29,422 nt of DNA from Bodo saltans (lineage: Eukaryota > Euglenozoa > Kinetoplastea > Eubodonida > Bodonidae), in the NCBI GenBank assembly GCA_001460835.1, contig CYKH01000316.1:1-29422 (forward strand), written 5' to 3'. A model generated the notes under the pieces. The model saw only the letters and a program-made list of their open reading frames with translations, was not told the DNA's origin and ran no database searches. Made by a program: the position numbers and the translations under genes. Positions 17,799 to 25,290 of the stretch are shown piece by piece (the first letter of the stretch is position 1; each line of letters opens with the position of its first letter).

Positions 17799-20294
17799 AT
17801 GATGCTGCTGCGTGCACGTCTTGCCTCGGCATCCACAACCTCTGTCTCCGCTGCATCAGCGGTGTCAGTCGCAGCGACCATGATGATGGCGAGTGGCGCT
17901 TGTCGTGGTAGAACAGCGTGGGAACAACAGCAACAACACAGCTACATTCGCAGATGCACGATGTCAGTTGATGGCTCAACTTGCGCATTCACATCGTCGT
18001 CCTTTGCGCTTCAAACTTCTCGGAGAGCATTTTATAGCTCAATTGTACACCATGAGCAAGCGAAGACAGCTCAGCAGCCCACCAACGAAGCAAGTGCAGA
18101 AAAGCCTCAGCCAAGCGCGAAACCACCGCCACAAGCAAGCGGTGCTCCCGCCCCACCAGCCGATTCCGTTCCCAAAGTTGAAATGGGTCGTGTGGTGCGT
18201 AAAGTTCTTCAACATTTATGGCCCAAAGATAATTGGAAACTGAGGGCACTGGTCCTTGCCAGTGTGTCGTGCATGATCGTTGCGAAAGCAACACGCGTCG
18301 CTGTGCCATTTTGGTTCCGCAGCATTGTCGACGCCCTTGCACCGTGCGCTGTCGTCACAGCCGCCTCAGCAGCAGCTGCTGGCACTGCAGCTGCAACGAC
18401 GACGACTGCTGCTGGCGCAGCCTCAGGGGTTGCGGTCGCTGCAACTGCTGCCTCCGCTACGACTGCCGCTGCTGCGGTCACGGCTGCCCCAATGGTGCTT
18501 GGCCCTTTCACCATCGGTATCTTCAGCTTGGTCCTCGCCTACGGTATTACCCGCATCACCACCGCCTTCACGGACGAGCTCAAAACAGCCCTCTTCGCCC
18601 CTGTCGGCGCCCAAGCAACGACCAAGGTCTCGATGGAAATGTTCCAAAAAGTCCATCAGCTCGACCTCAACTTCCACCTCAACCGCCAAACAGGTGTGCT
18701 GTCTAAAGACATGGATCGAGGCGCTCGTGCATTTTGGTCATTATCCTACGCGGTGTTGTTTATGATCATTCCCACCATCTTCGAAATGTCGCTGGTGTGC
18801 ACGGCGCTACAGACGCAGGCTGGCACGTATTTCGTCGTGACGGCACTCGTCGCGGTGGTGTCTTACGTGTGGTGGACCTACGCCGTGACCGCGTGGAGAG
18901 CAAAATACCGTGACAAATACAACAAGTTAGAAAGCAGAGTGGGCGGGCTGATGGTGGACACGCTGCTGAACTACGAGACGATTAAGTATTTTGGACGTGA
19001 GGACCATGAATACAAACGTATGCGCGAAGAAACCATCGTCATGAACAACACACTGGGCAAACTCGACCAGACGATGGCGGTCATGAACTTCGGCCAGCAG
19101 TTTATCTTCGCCGTTGCCGCCACGAGCAGCCTGTACTTCGCCACCACGGGAGTTCTTGTCGGCACTATGACGGTTGGGGATTTGGTGTTGGTGGATGCAC
19201 TGCTGCTGCAGCTGTACAGCCCTTTGAGTTGGTTGGGCATGTTATACCGTGAGCTGCAAATGTCGTCCCAGAATATGGAGGCGATGCTGCGTCTCATGGA
19301 CCAGCCCAATCGTGTGAGAGACCCTCCGCAACTTCTCCTGCCGGCGGCAACTGCTACGGAGGTAGCGCCGCCACCATCCACGGAATTTATGCTAGGCGAC
19401 GGCACGATAGAGTTCAAGAACGTCTCATTTGCGTACGAATCCTCTGCGCCAACAACTGTCGCAGCTTCGTCACCACCGAAGGATGGTGTCGCCTCCACCG
19501 CACCCGCAGCCACCATCGTCAGCGATGAGCCGCCGAAGGTGTTGAACAATTTGAGCCTCACTATCCGTGGTGGCTCATGTGTTGCATTTGTCGGTCCCTC
19601 TGGATGTGGTAAGAGCACCATCTTCCGTCTCCTGTTTCGATTCTTCGACCCCATTTCCGGCTCCGTGACTATCGATGGTCAAGACCTCCGGTCGTTGCGC
19701 ATGGCCTCGTTCCGCTCAAACATCGGTGTCATTCCGCAAGATACTGTTCTCTTCCATGACACTGTGATGAACAACTTGCGGTACGGTAACCTCGAAGCAA
19801 CCGATGACATGTGCATCGCAGCAGCAAAAGCAGCAAATGTGCACGACAGCATCATGCGCATGTCCGACGGGTATCAAACCCTAGTGGGGGAGCGGGGCCT
19901 CAAGCTGTCTGGTGGTGAGAAGCAACGCGTTTCGATCGCACGTGCGTTTTTGTACGACCCACCGATTCTGTTGGCGGACGAAGCAACGTCCGCCCTCGAC
20001 AGCCGCACAGAGACGTCCGTCATGCAGACCCTCCGACTTGAGCGCGGCGCGTTGATGCAGAGCACCACCACCGGAAGCAGGAGCCAGCACACGACGAAGA
20101 AACGCACAATCGTCATGATCGCTCACCGCCTCACAACCATCCGTGATGCGGACGTCATCATGGTTCTTGATGGCAAGGGCGGACTTGCGGAGCAGGGCAC
20201 TCACAACGAGCTGCTTGCCAAAGGTCCGAGTGGACTGTACTACAGCCTGTGGCATCAGCAACAGAAAGCGGGAGAGCACATTGCCCCACTTTAA
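17799..20294 (+). CDS. ATM1: Mitochondrial ABC half-transporter, ABCB7/Atm1 type
   Basis: The 831-residue product is an inner mitochondrial membrane exporter of a glutathione-linked sulfur or iron-sulfur compound used by cytosolic Fe-S assembly (family knowledge). The N-terminus, about 90 residues, is rich in Ala, Ser and Arg with few acidic residues, as for a matrix-targeting sequence. Atm1 hallmarks in the membrane domain are FHLNRQTGVLSKDMDRGARAF and LLNYETIKYFGRE. The NBD has Walker A GPSGCGKS at 599-606, signature LSGGEKQR at about 703, Walker B ILLADEATSALD and H-loop IAHRLTT. Oddities are an Ala/Thr-rich insert of about 50 residues (183-233) between the first two TM segments, and linkers in the NBD near the first strands and before the H-loop. 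The last 60 bp, with the stop, are duplicated directly downstream. Confidence 0.93.
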   Translation: MMLLRARLASASTTSVSAASAVSVAATMMMASGACRGRTAWEQQQQHSYIRRCTMSVDGSTCAFTSSSFALQTSRRAFYSSIVHHEQAKTAQQPTNEASAEKPQPSAKPPPQASGAPAPPADSVPKVEMGRVVRKVLQHLWPKDNWKLRALVLASVSCMIVAKATRVAVPFWFRSIVDALAPCAVVTAASAAAAGTAAATTTTAAGAASGVAVAATAASATTAAAAVTAAPMVLGPFTIGIFSLVLAYGITRITTAFTDELKTALFAPVGAQATTKVSMEMFQKVHQLDLNFHLNRQTGVLSKDMDRGARAFWSLSYAVLFMIIPTIFEMSLVCTALQTQAGTYFVVTALVAVVSYVWWTYAVTAWRAKYRDKYNKLESRVGGLMVDTLLNYETIKYFGREDHEYKRMREETIVMNNTLGKLDQTMAVMNFGQQFIFAVAATSSLYFATTGVLVGTMTVGDLVLVDALLLQLYSPLSWLGMLYRELQMSSQNMEAMLRLMDQPNRVRDPPQLLLPAATATEVAPPPSTEFMLGDGTIEFKNVSFAYESSAPTTVAASSPPKDGVASTAPAATIVSDEPPKVLNNLSLTIRGGSCVAFVGPSGCGKSTIFRLLFRFFDPISGSVTIDGQDLRSLRMASFRSNIGVIPQDTVLFHDTVMNNLRYGNLEATDDMCIAAAKAANVHDSIMRMSDGYQTLVGERGLKLSGGEKQRVSIARAFLYDPPILLADEATSALDSRTETSVMQTLRLERGALMQSTTTGSRSQHTTKKRTIVMIAHRLTTIRDADVIMVLDGKGGLAEQGTHNELLAKGPSGLYYSLWHQQQKAGEHIAPL

Positions 20295-20353
20295 CTGTAC
20301 TACAGCCTGTGGCATCAGCAACAGAAAGCGGGAGAGCACATTGCCCCACTTTA
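20234..20353 (+). repeat. Perfect 60-bp tandem duplication over the stop of the Atm1 gene
   Basis: Copy 1 is 20234-20293 and copy 2 is 20294-20353, with no mismatch. The unit covers the last 19 codons plus the first two bases of the stop. Copy 1 ends in TAA (20292-20294) and copy 2 in TAG (20352-20354). The period is 20 codons, so copy 2 is in frame but lies after the stop and should be 3' UTR. Confidence 0.95.
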
Positions 20354-20738
20354 GACAACATGTCACGCCACACTCAGCGCTGGAGGGAGACCATTTTTTA
20401 GATTTGTTGCTCTGTCCCCTCAAGTAATTTTTGATGCGTGTGTGTGTCGGTGTTTTTGTGTGTGTGGGTTGGTGGTTGCGATGATCGAGCAAGAAATAGT
20501 TTTCGTTGTAAAGAAAGGAAACCAAAGGGCAGCTTCGCTGAAAGAAGCTCGCGTTCGTTCATCAACAATATTCAAACAAACTTGGACCATGACTTTCCTG
20601 GTCTGGGATTATTCACAACGAGGGGGGAACAAACACCAAGGTCTTTCTCTCCAAGAAACTTGAGCAACCACAAAATCTTATCATTTTTTTTCTCTGTTGT
20701 CGCTTGTGCACTTTGATGTGCATGTAGGTATCAGCGAC
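20354..20738 (+). other. Intergenic region between the Atm1 gene and the hydrolase-GTPase fusion
   Basis: No supported gene. It contains GT-rich sequence near 20434-20478 (interrupted TG runs), then mixed sequence, then a T tract at 20684-20698 that precedes the next gene. Short frames here carry no recognisable domain. Confidence 0.6.
20684..20734 (+). promoter_or_regulatory. Candidate trans-splice acceptor for the fusion gene
   Basis: T-rich sequence 20684-20700 is followed by TAG (20725-20727) and CAG (20732-20734). Use of the CAG leaves a 4-nt leader before ATG 20739 and removes two upstream ATGs (20716 and 20722). Confidence 0.4.
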
Positions 20739-23700
20739 ATGGCACAGCGACCAAAACCGCTTCAAATCCTTTGCCTCCACGGCAAGCAGCAAAATGCGGC
20801 CGTGTTTCGTGACAAAATCTCTAAAATGGTCAAGCGATGTCAACACATTGCTGACTTCACCTTCCTCGACGCCCCGCACACCCTCCCTTGCACGTTGCAG
20901 GGTGACGACGTGGCGATGCTGTCATGGAGCAAGCCCCAAAACACTCAGCCTTTATCCGGCGTCGTGAATAACAGCAGCACTGTAGGCGCAGCAACAACAA
21001 CGTTCAACGGTATCTCAGGGGAGTCCATGACAAAGATCGCGGAGGCGATGGAAGCGCAGAAGCGTTCCACTGCTGGACCTTTTAATGTGTTCTTTGGCTT
21101 CTCTCAAGGTTGCCTCGCGATCCTCTCGCTCTTATTGATGCCGCAGTCGAGTACTTCAGCAGTGCAAGGTGTTATCCTCGCGGGGTGTCCCAGCCCTTTG
21201 AGGCTCACATCGTCGTCGAACATCGTTACCGACGAGGAGCTTGACAAGTTGTGCGCACCGCTGCGATCACGAGCAACGATTCTTTCTTCACTGCACATTC
21301 TCGGTGCAAAAGATGATATCACACCTGCAGAAGGAGCACGCAGATTAGCGGATCGAGTCTTCGCAACAACTCCTGTCCCATCACCTGCTTCACCTTCCGA
21401 GGACAGGGAAATTGTCGACTTGTCGACCACGCCTCAGTTCGCGGAGCACGCTCATGCCCACAGCATCCCGCAGAGCGTTGATCTATGCGACTCTCTTGAG
21501 TCCTTCCTCGAGGCGTTGTGGCGTCGCTCCTACGGTCTTGACGCAGCGCAGAGTTGGGGCGACGCGACCAAAGCAGCGATTATGGATGAAGTGGAGCTGC
21601 TGGCGGCAACCTACGGAGAGGATGTCGTGACTGTTGTGGACAATGCACGCGAGTGCAAGACCCTTGGTGGCGTTGGTCGCTGCCTCGTCGTCATCCGTGT
21701 GGAGTTGGCGCTGGCAGAGGAACTGTTCCCATTCTCTTCAACCCACGGTAAGCGTGGCGAGCGGTCAGCGTCGGTGCAACTTGCGATTCCAGAGGACTAC
21801 CCTGCAGTGCCGCCTGACGTCACATTTGCGCGCCTGCCGAGCAGCTTGGAAGACAAGAGGAAATGGCAAGTGGAGACACTTACCTCTATCGCCCGTGATG
21901 CCGCTTCGTCGTTTGCTGGAGGTGATATGCTGATGATGCTTGTCATGACTGTCAAGGAAAGGATCGAAGCAGGGCTTGCACAGGTGCTTGCTCAAGGTGG
22001 CGATAGCGGCGACGTGCCGGATCGCAAACACGAGGAGGACAACTATGAAGAAAGCCCCGAGGAGCGGACCCAGTCGATTCGATCTGCTCAGTCGTACGCC
22101 TTCCGAGTCCTGCAGGTCCATAGCAACGCGACGCAAGCATCAGCTGACGACACCAATGCAACAGCAAGCCTTCCTGGTGATGAGGACAGCCTCCTCAGCC
22201 CACCTATTCTGAACACAAGCGAAGATGCGAGCACCAGCGGAGGTGGATCGTGGCACTTGACCATCGGGCTCATTGGGAAGCCTTCGGCAGGGAAGTCCAC
22301 CTTCTTCAACGCGGTCACTGATCCAGAAGACGCAGCCAAGGCCGCTAAAGTGGCAGCATTCCCGTTCACTACTATTGAGCCAAATATTGGACATGGGCTA
22401 GCGCCGGTGTGCTGCCCATGCAGCAGTATCAATAGTGATGCTTCGAGCACACAGCATCATGCTCGCTGTGCAGCGGAGCTTGGCCATGTGGAGCTTCCTG
22501 GCAATCTGATTTGTCGCAGAATCCCCATCACAGTCAAAGACGTTGCCGGCCTCGTTCAAGGTGCCTACCGCGGCCTCGGCAAAGGAAATCGATTTTTGAA
22601 TGATCTTTGCGACGCCGATGTTCTCGTCCACGTTGTTGACGGTGCCGCATCAACAGATGCTGAGGGTGCAGCGTGCAAGCCTGGAGAGGGCAGCGCCACT
22701 GAAGATGTCACGTGGGTGCGTGATGAAGTCCACAGTTGGATCTTTGACAACCTGATGAGCAAATGGGTGCATATTGCACGGCGGCCGGATCGGCTGTACG
22801 GCATGTTTTCTGGGTACCGGGCCTCACGTGCCCTGGTGGAGCGCACGTTGCGACTTTGCGGCGTGCGGAATCCGAAAGACGCCGCGTTGCAGCTTCCGTT
22901 TTGGCGGCCGCAGGAAGTCCACCGACTCGTCGCCATGTTTGTTGCCCTACGCTTCCCGATTGTCACTGCGCTCAACAAGTGTGACGTGTCCACGGCGTTC
23001 AAGAGAACCGAAGCCACGCTCCGACAGTTGTTTCCCCATGAGCTCTTCGTGCCTATGAGCGCTCGGGTGGAGTGGGAGCTGCTTGAACTTCGCCGCAGCG
23101 GCGATGTGGAGTATCACCCAGGGAGCACCAGTGTGGTGGTCGTGCGAGCTGCTCAACCCTCATCCTCACAGCAGGCAACGTTGAGCACGGCTGAAAAATT
23201 CGCTGCGTTTGTGCACGGAAACGGGGGGACGGGCGTCCAGCAAGTATTGCTTGAGGCCATTCGCACATGTGCCCCCCTTCTACTCTACCCTGTTGACGAT
23301 GTGCGGTCGCCGCCCACCTTGTGCGAGCAGTCAAATGAATCCATCACCGCAGCGCTTCGCGCTTGCTTGGTGATGAAGCGCCACTCGACTGCCGAAGATG
23401 CATTCCGTGCATACGCACGCTACCATGACCACGTTCTTGAGTCTAAGAAAGCACCCACACATTCCGCAGCAGTTGTGCAGGCGGGCAGCAGCAACGGTGC
23501 CATGGACGCTGCGGCGAAATACAAATTTGTTCGATTCGAGGCGCGTCTTGCGGCCAGCAACCACGATGACGAGGCAATGCCCCTTGGCCCTGTGTATGTT
23601 TGTCGCAGAGACGAGCCTGTAATCTCTGGCGCGTTGAGTTCTGGTGCTCAGGGGACAACTGGAAATGTTGGCGGCGGCGGTGTTGGCGCGATGGTTGTGA

Positions 23701-23747
23701 CAACGCATGCCTTCATTCGCGTTCACATGAATCATCGGAGTCACTAG
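20739..23747 (+). CDS. FSH1-like hydrolase / RWD / Ygr210c-type Obg-family GTPase fusion
   Basis: One 1002-residue frame carries three parts. (1) Residues about 5-260 are an FSH1-type alpha/beta-hydrolase: ILCLHG near the start, nucleophile motif GFSQG (Ser122), strand GVILAGCPSP, acid-loop GAKDD (about 189-193) and a His-rich stretch that may hold the catalytic His. (2) Residues about 270-410 resemble an RWD domain, with the typical PEDYPAVPPDV at 351. (3) After an acidic and Ser-rich linker, residues about 505-1000 form an Obg/YchF-related GTPase: G1 GKPSAGKST at 513, FPFTTIEPN, G3 DVAGLVQGA, GLGKGNRFL, DADVLVHVVD, G4 NKCD at 746. The features after G3 (HVVDGAASTDAEG, DVTWVRDEVHSWI) match yeast Ygr210c and its archaeal relatives rather than OLA1. 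A TGS-like end follows. This suggests a translation- or ribosome-linked GTPase tied to a hydrolase. The substrate is unknown. Confidence 0.85.
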   Translation: MAQRPKPLQILCLHGKQQNAAVFRDKISKMVKRCQHIADFTFLDAPHTLPCTLQGDDVAMLSWSKPQNTQPLSGVVNNSSTVGAATTTFNGISGESMTKIAEAMEAQKRSTAGPFNVFFGFSQGCLAILSLLLMPQSSTSAVQGVILAGCPSPLRLTSSSNIVTDEELDKLCAPLRSRATILSSLHILGAKDDITPAEGARRLADRVFATTPVPSPASPSEDREIVDLSTTPQFAEHAHAHSIPQSVDLCDSLESFLEALWRRSYGLDAAQSWGDATKAAIMDEVELLAATYGEDVVTVVDNARECKTLGGVGRCLVVIRVELALAEELFPFSSTHGKRGERSASVQLAIPEDYPAVPPDVTFARLPSSLEDKRKWQVETLTSIARDAASSFAGGDMLMMLVMTVKERIEAGLAQVLAQGGDSGDVPDRKHEEDNYEESPEERTQSIRSAQSYAFRVLQVHSNATQASADDTNATASLPGDEDSLLSPPILNTSEDASTSGGGSWHLTIGLIGKPSAGKSTFFNAVTDPEDAAKAAKVAAFPFTTIEPNIGHGLAPVCCPCSSINSDASSTQHHARCAAELGHVELPGNLICRRIPITVKDVAGLVQGAYRGLGKGNRFLNDLCDADVLVHVVDGAASTDAEGAACKPGEGSATEDVTWVRDEVHSWIFDNLMSKWVHIARRPDRLYGMFSGYRASRALVERTLRLCGVRNPKDAALQLPFWRPQEVHRLVAMFVALRFPIVTALNKCDVSTAFKRTEATLRQLFPHELFVPMSARVEWELLELRRSGDVEYHPGSTSVVVVRAAQPSSSQQATLSTAEKFAAFVHGNGGTGVQQVLLEAIRTCAPLLLYPVDDVRSPPTLCEQSNESITAALRACLVMKRHSTAEDAFRAYARYHDHVLESKKAPTHSAAVVQAGSSNGAMDAAAKYKFVRFEARLAASNHDDEAMPLGPVYVCRRDEPVISGALSSGAQGTTGNVGGGGVGAMVVTTHAFIRVHMNHRSH

Positions 23748-23839
23748 GTGTTGCACGAGGGGTGATCTTTGTTTTCTTCACTTTGCACTATCCTATTCAA
23801 ACAAAACGGTACGAACGGAAAGAAATTGGGTCTTTCTTT

Positions 23840-23893
23840 TATCTGAAGTTTGTGGTTCTTTCTTTGATTGATCGTTCATTGAAATTGGAACAG
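23840..23893 (+). promoter_or_regulatory. Candidate trans-splice acceptor for the LRR gene
   Basis: T-rich sequence from about 23830 leads to CAG at 23891-23893, leaving a 5-nt leader before ATG 23899. The whole gap from the preceding stop is only about 150 bp. Confidence 0.4.
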
Positions 23894-23898
23894 CTTCC

Positions 23899-25113
23899 AT
23901 GCAAGTAACCACTACCAGTGCCTTTCTGGTGGCAGTTCTGTTATCGGTGGCATCGCTGGTGTCAGCGACCCCGGCAGCGCAGGTCTCCGCGTTGGAGGAG
24001 CTGTTCAAGAGCACCAACGGTCATCAATGGACAGGAGAGTGCGGCAACGGATGGGCGTCCACGACTGTACCCACTTGCTCCTGGTTCGGTGTGACGTGCG
24101 ACGGCTCGGACAACGTCATTGGCCTGACGCTGGTACAGTGCGGTCTCGATGGCCCGCTCCCACTCGGGCTCACGGCGCTCGAGCATCTGCAGTTCCTTGC
24201 ATTGAACTTCAACAGCATTCGAGGCCCGTTGCCTGAGTGGTCGAGTGATTTCACTGAGCTTGTTTCCATTTCACTATTCAACAACTCCATCACCGGCCCG
24301 TTACCTGGGTCCTGGGCGAATCTGGTCAACGTCACGAGCATCTCCTTGGAGTACAACGCCATCTCCGGCCCTCTCCCAGACGCATGGGGAAATTTCTCAT
24401 CGAATTCTTTGGCAACCTTGACACTGCAGCACAACGCCATCACCGGTCCCCTCCCAGCGGCGTGGGGCATGTACAGCCTACCCCAGTCGATCACCACACT
24501 TATGTTGTCCCACAACGCCATCGACGGAGCCCTCCCGATGGAGTGGTTTCCTTTTATCTCCAATACTCTTGGTCTCAGCCATAACTCTCTGAGTGGTGAA
24601 TTGCCCTCGTGGACTGGCACAAGCTTCTCAGATATGATCGGCACCTTGGACTTAAGCTACAATCAGTTTTCTGGTGTCATCCCGCCGTGGACAGGGATCA
24701 ACCAAGTGAGCCTCCTCAACATCTCGAACAATAACCTTGGCGGTTGGATTCCTGCCTCGTGGACATCGATGTCGTACACTACATTGGACCTGAGCAACAA
24801 TCAACTCAATGGCACGCTGCTGGCGCCTTGGAGTGGATATGTGAATTATCTCCATCTTCAAGGGAACGCACTGTCTGGTGACTTGTCGAACTTTTTGAAC
24901 AGCTTCCTGTCGCAGACATATACACTTGATCTCAGCAACAACGCGTTTACAGGGGTGCTACCGCTGCTCACGTATTCCAATTGGCAATGCAGTAATTGTG
25001 AATGTTCTCTGAACCTTGAGAATAACTTTCTGACGGGGCCTATTTCCGAAGAATTCTGCGGGGTGCTGTCCTCAGTTTTTTTTTTGGCAATTCCGCAGCG
25101 TAACAAATGCTAA
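23899..25113 (+). CDS. Secreted plant-type leucine-rich-repeat protein, GP46/PSA-like
   Basis: The 404-residue product has a signal peptide (about residues 1-23, core FLVAVLLSVASLVSA). A plant-type LRR N-cap follows, with paired cysteines (NGHQWTGECGNGW, then CSWFGVTCDGSDN). About thirteen LRRs come next, with consensus near L-x-L-x-x-N-x-I-x-G-P-L-P-x-x-W; the W after the GPLP motif is the pattern of Leishmania GP46/PSA and related kinetoplastid surface LRR proteins. Many N-x-[ST] sequons are present. A short Cys-rich end (CSNCECS, then FCG, final C) closes the LRRs. No C-terminal hydrophobic anchor is evident, so it is secreted or truncated. A run of ten T lies within the last 15 codons, so a length error there would change the C-terminus. 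Role: probably binding at the cell surface or medium; the ligand is unknown. Confidence 0.85.
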   Translation: MQVTTTSAFLVAVLLSVASLVSATPAAQVSALEELFKSTNGHQWTGECGNGWASTTVPTCSWFGVTCDGSDNVIGLTLVQCGLDGPLPLGLTALEHLQFLALNFNSIRGPLPEWSSDFTELVSISLFNNSITGPLPGSWANLVNVTSISLEYNAISGPLPDAWGNFSSNSLATLTLQHNAITGPLPAAWGMYSLPQSITTLMLSHNAIDGALPMEWFPFISNTLGLSHNSLSGELPSWTGTSFSDMIGTLDLSYNQFSGVIPPWTGINQVSLLNISNNNLGGWIPASWTSMSYTTLDLSNNQLNGTLLAPWSGYVNYLHLQGNALSGDLSNFLNSFLSQTYTLDLSNNAFTGVLPLLTYSNWQCSNCECSLNLENNFLTGPISEEFCGVLSSVFFLAIPQRNKC

Positions 25114-25239
25114 TTGGACTCTCTGAACAAGAAAAAGAATGAGCACGAATGAATATGATTGAAAGAAGAGTCGCAACGAAAACATGAAGACAAATTTCTT
25201 TGGTTTTTAGCGATGAGATGGTGGATGATTCACCCAATG

Positions 25240-25286
25240 GATGTTGTTGATTTTGATTTTGTGTTGTTTGTTTATTCTCCCATCAG
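25240..25286 (+). promoter_or_regulatory. Candidate trans-splice acceptor for the 3' hypothetical gene
   Basis: A long T-rich tract (about 25240-25280) ends in CAG at 25284-25286, four bases before ATG 25291. This is the clearest acceptor in the window and sets the start of the next gene; the upstream in-frame extension would lie in the tract itself. Confidence 0.55.
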
Positions 25287-25290
25287 TCAA

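Noticed and set aside
18209-18514. Minus-strand Ala/Val-rich frame
   Set aside because: It is the complement of the Ala/Thr-rich insertion of the Atm1 gene and only reflects low complexity.
20434-20480. TG-rich stretch considered as a microsatellite
   Set aside because: The runs are short and interrupted; not a clean repeat array.
25159-25290. Upstream in-frame extension of the last gene
   Set aside because: It lacks an ATG at its start and runs through the strongest pyrimidine tract plus CAG in the window, so the 25291 ATG is preferred.
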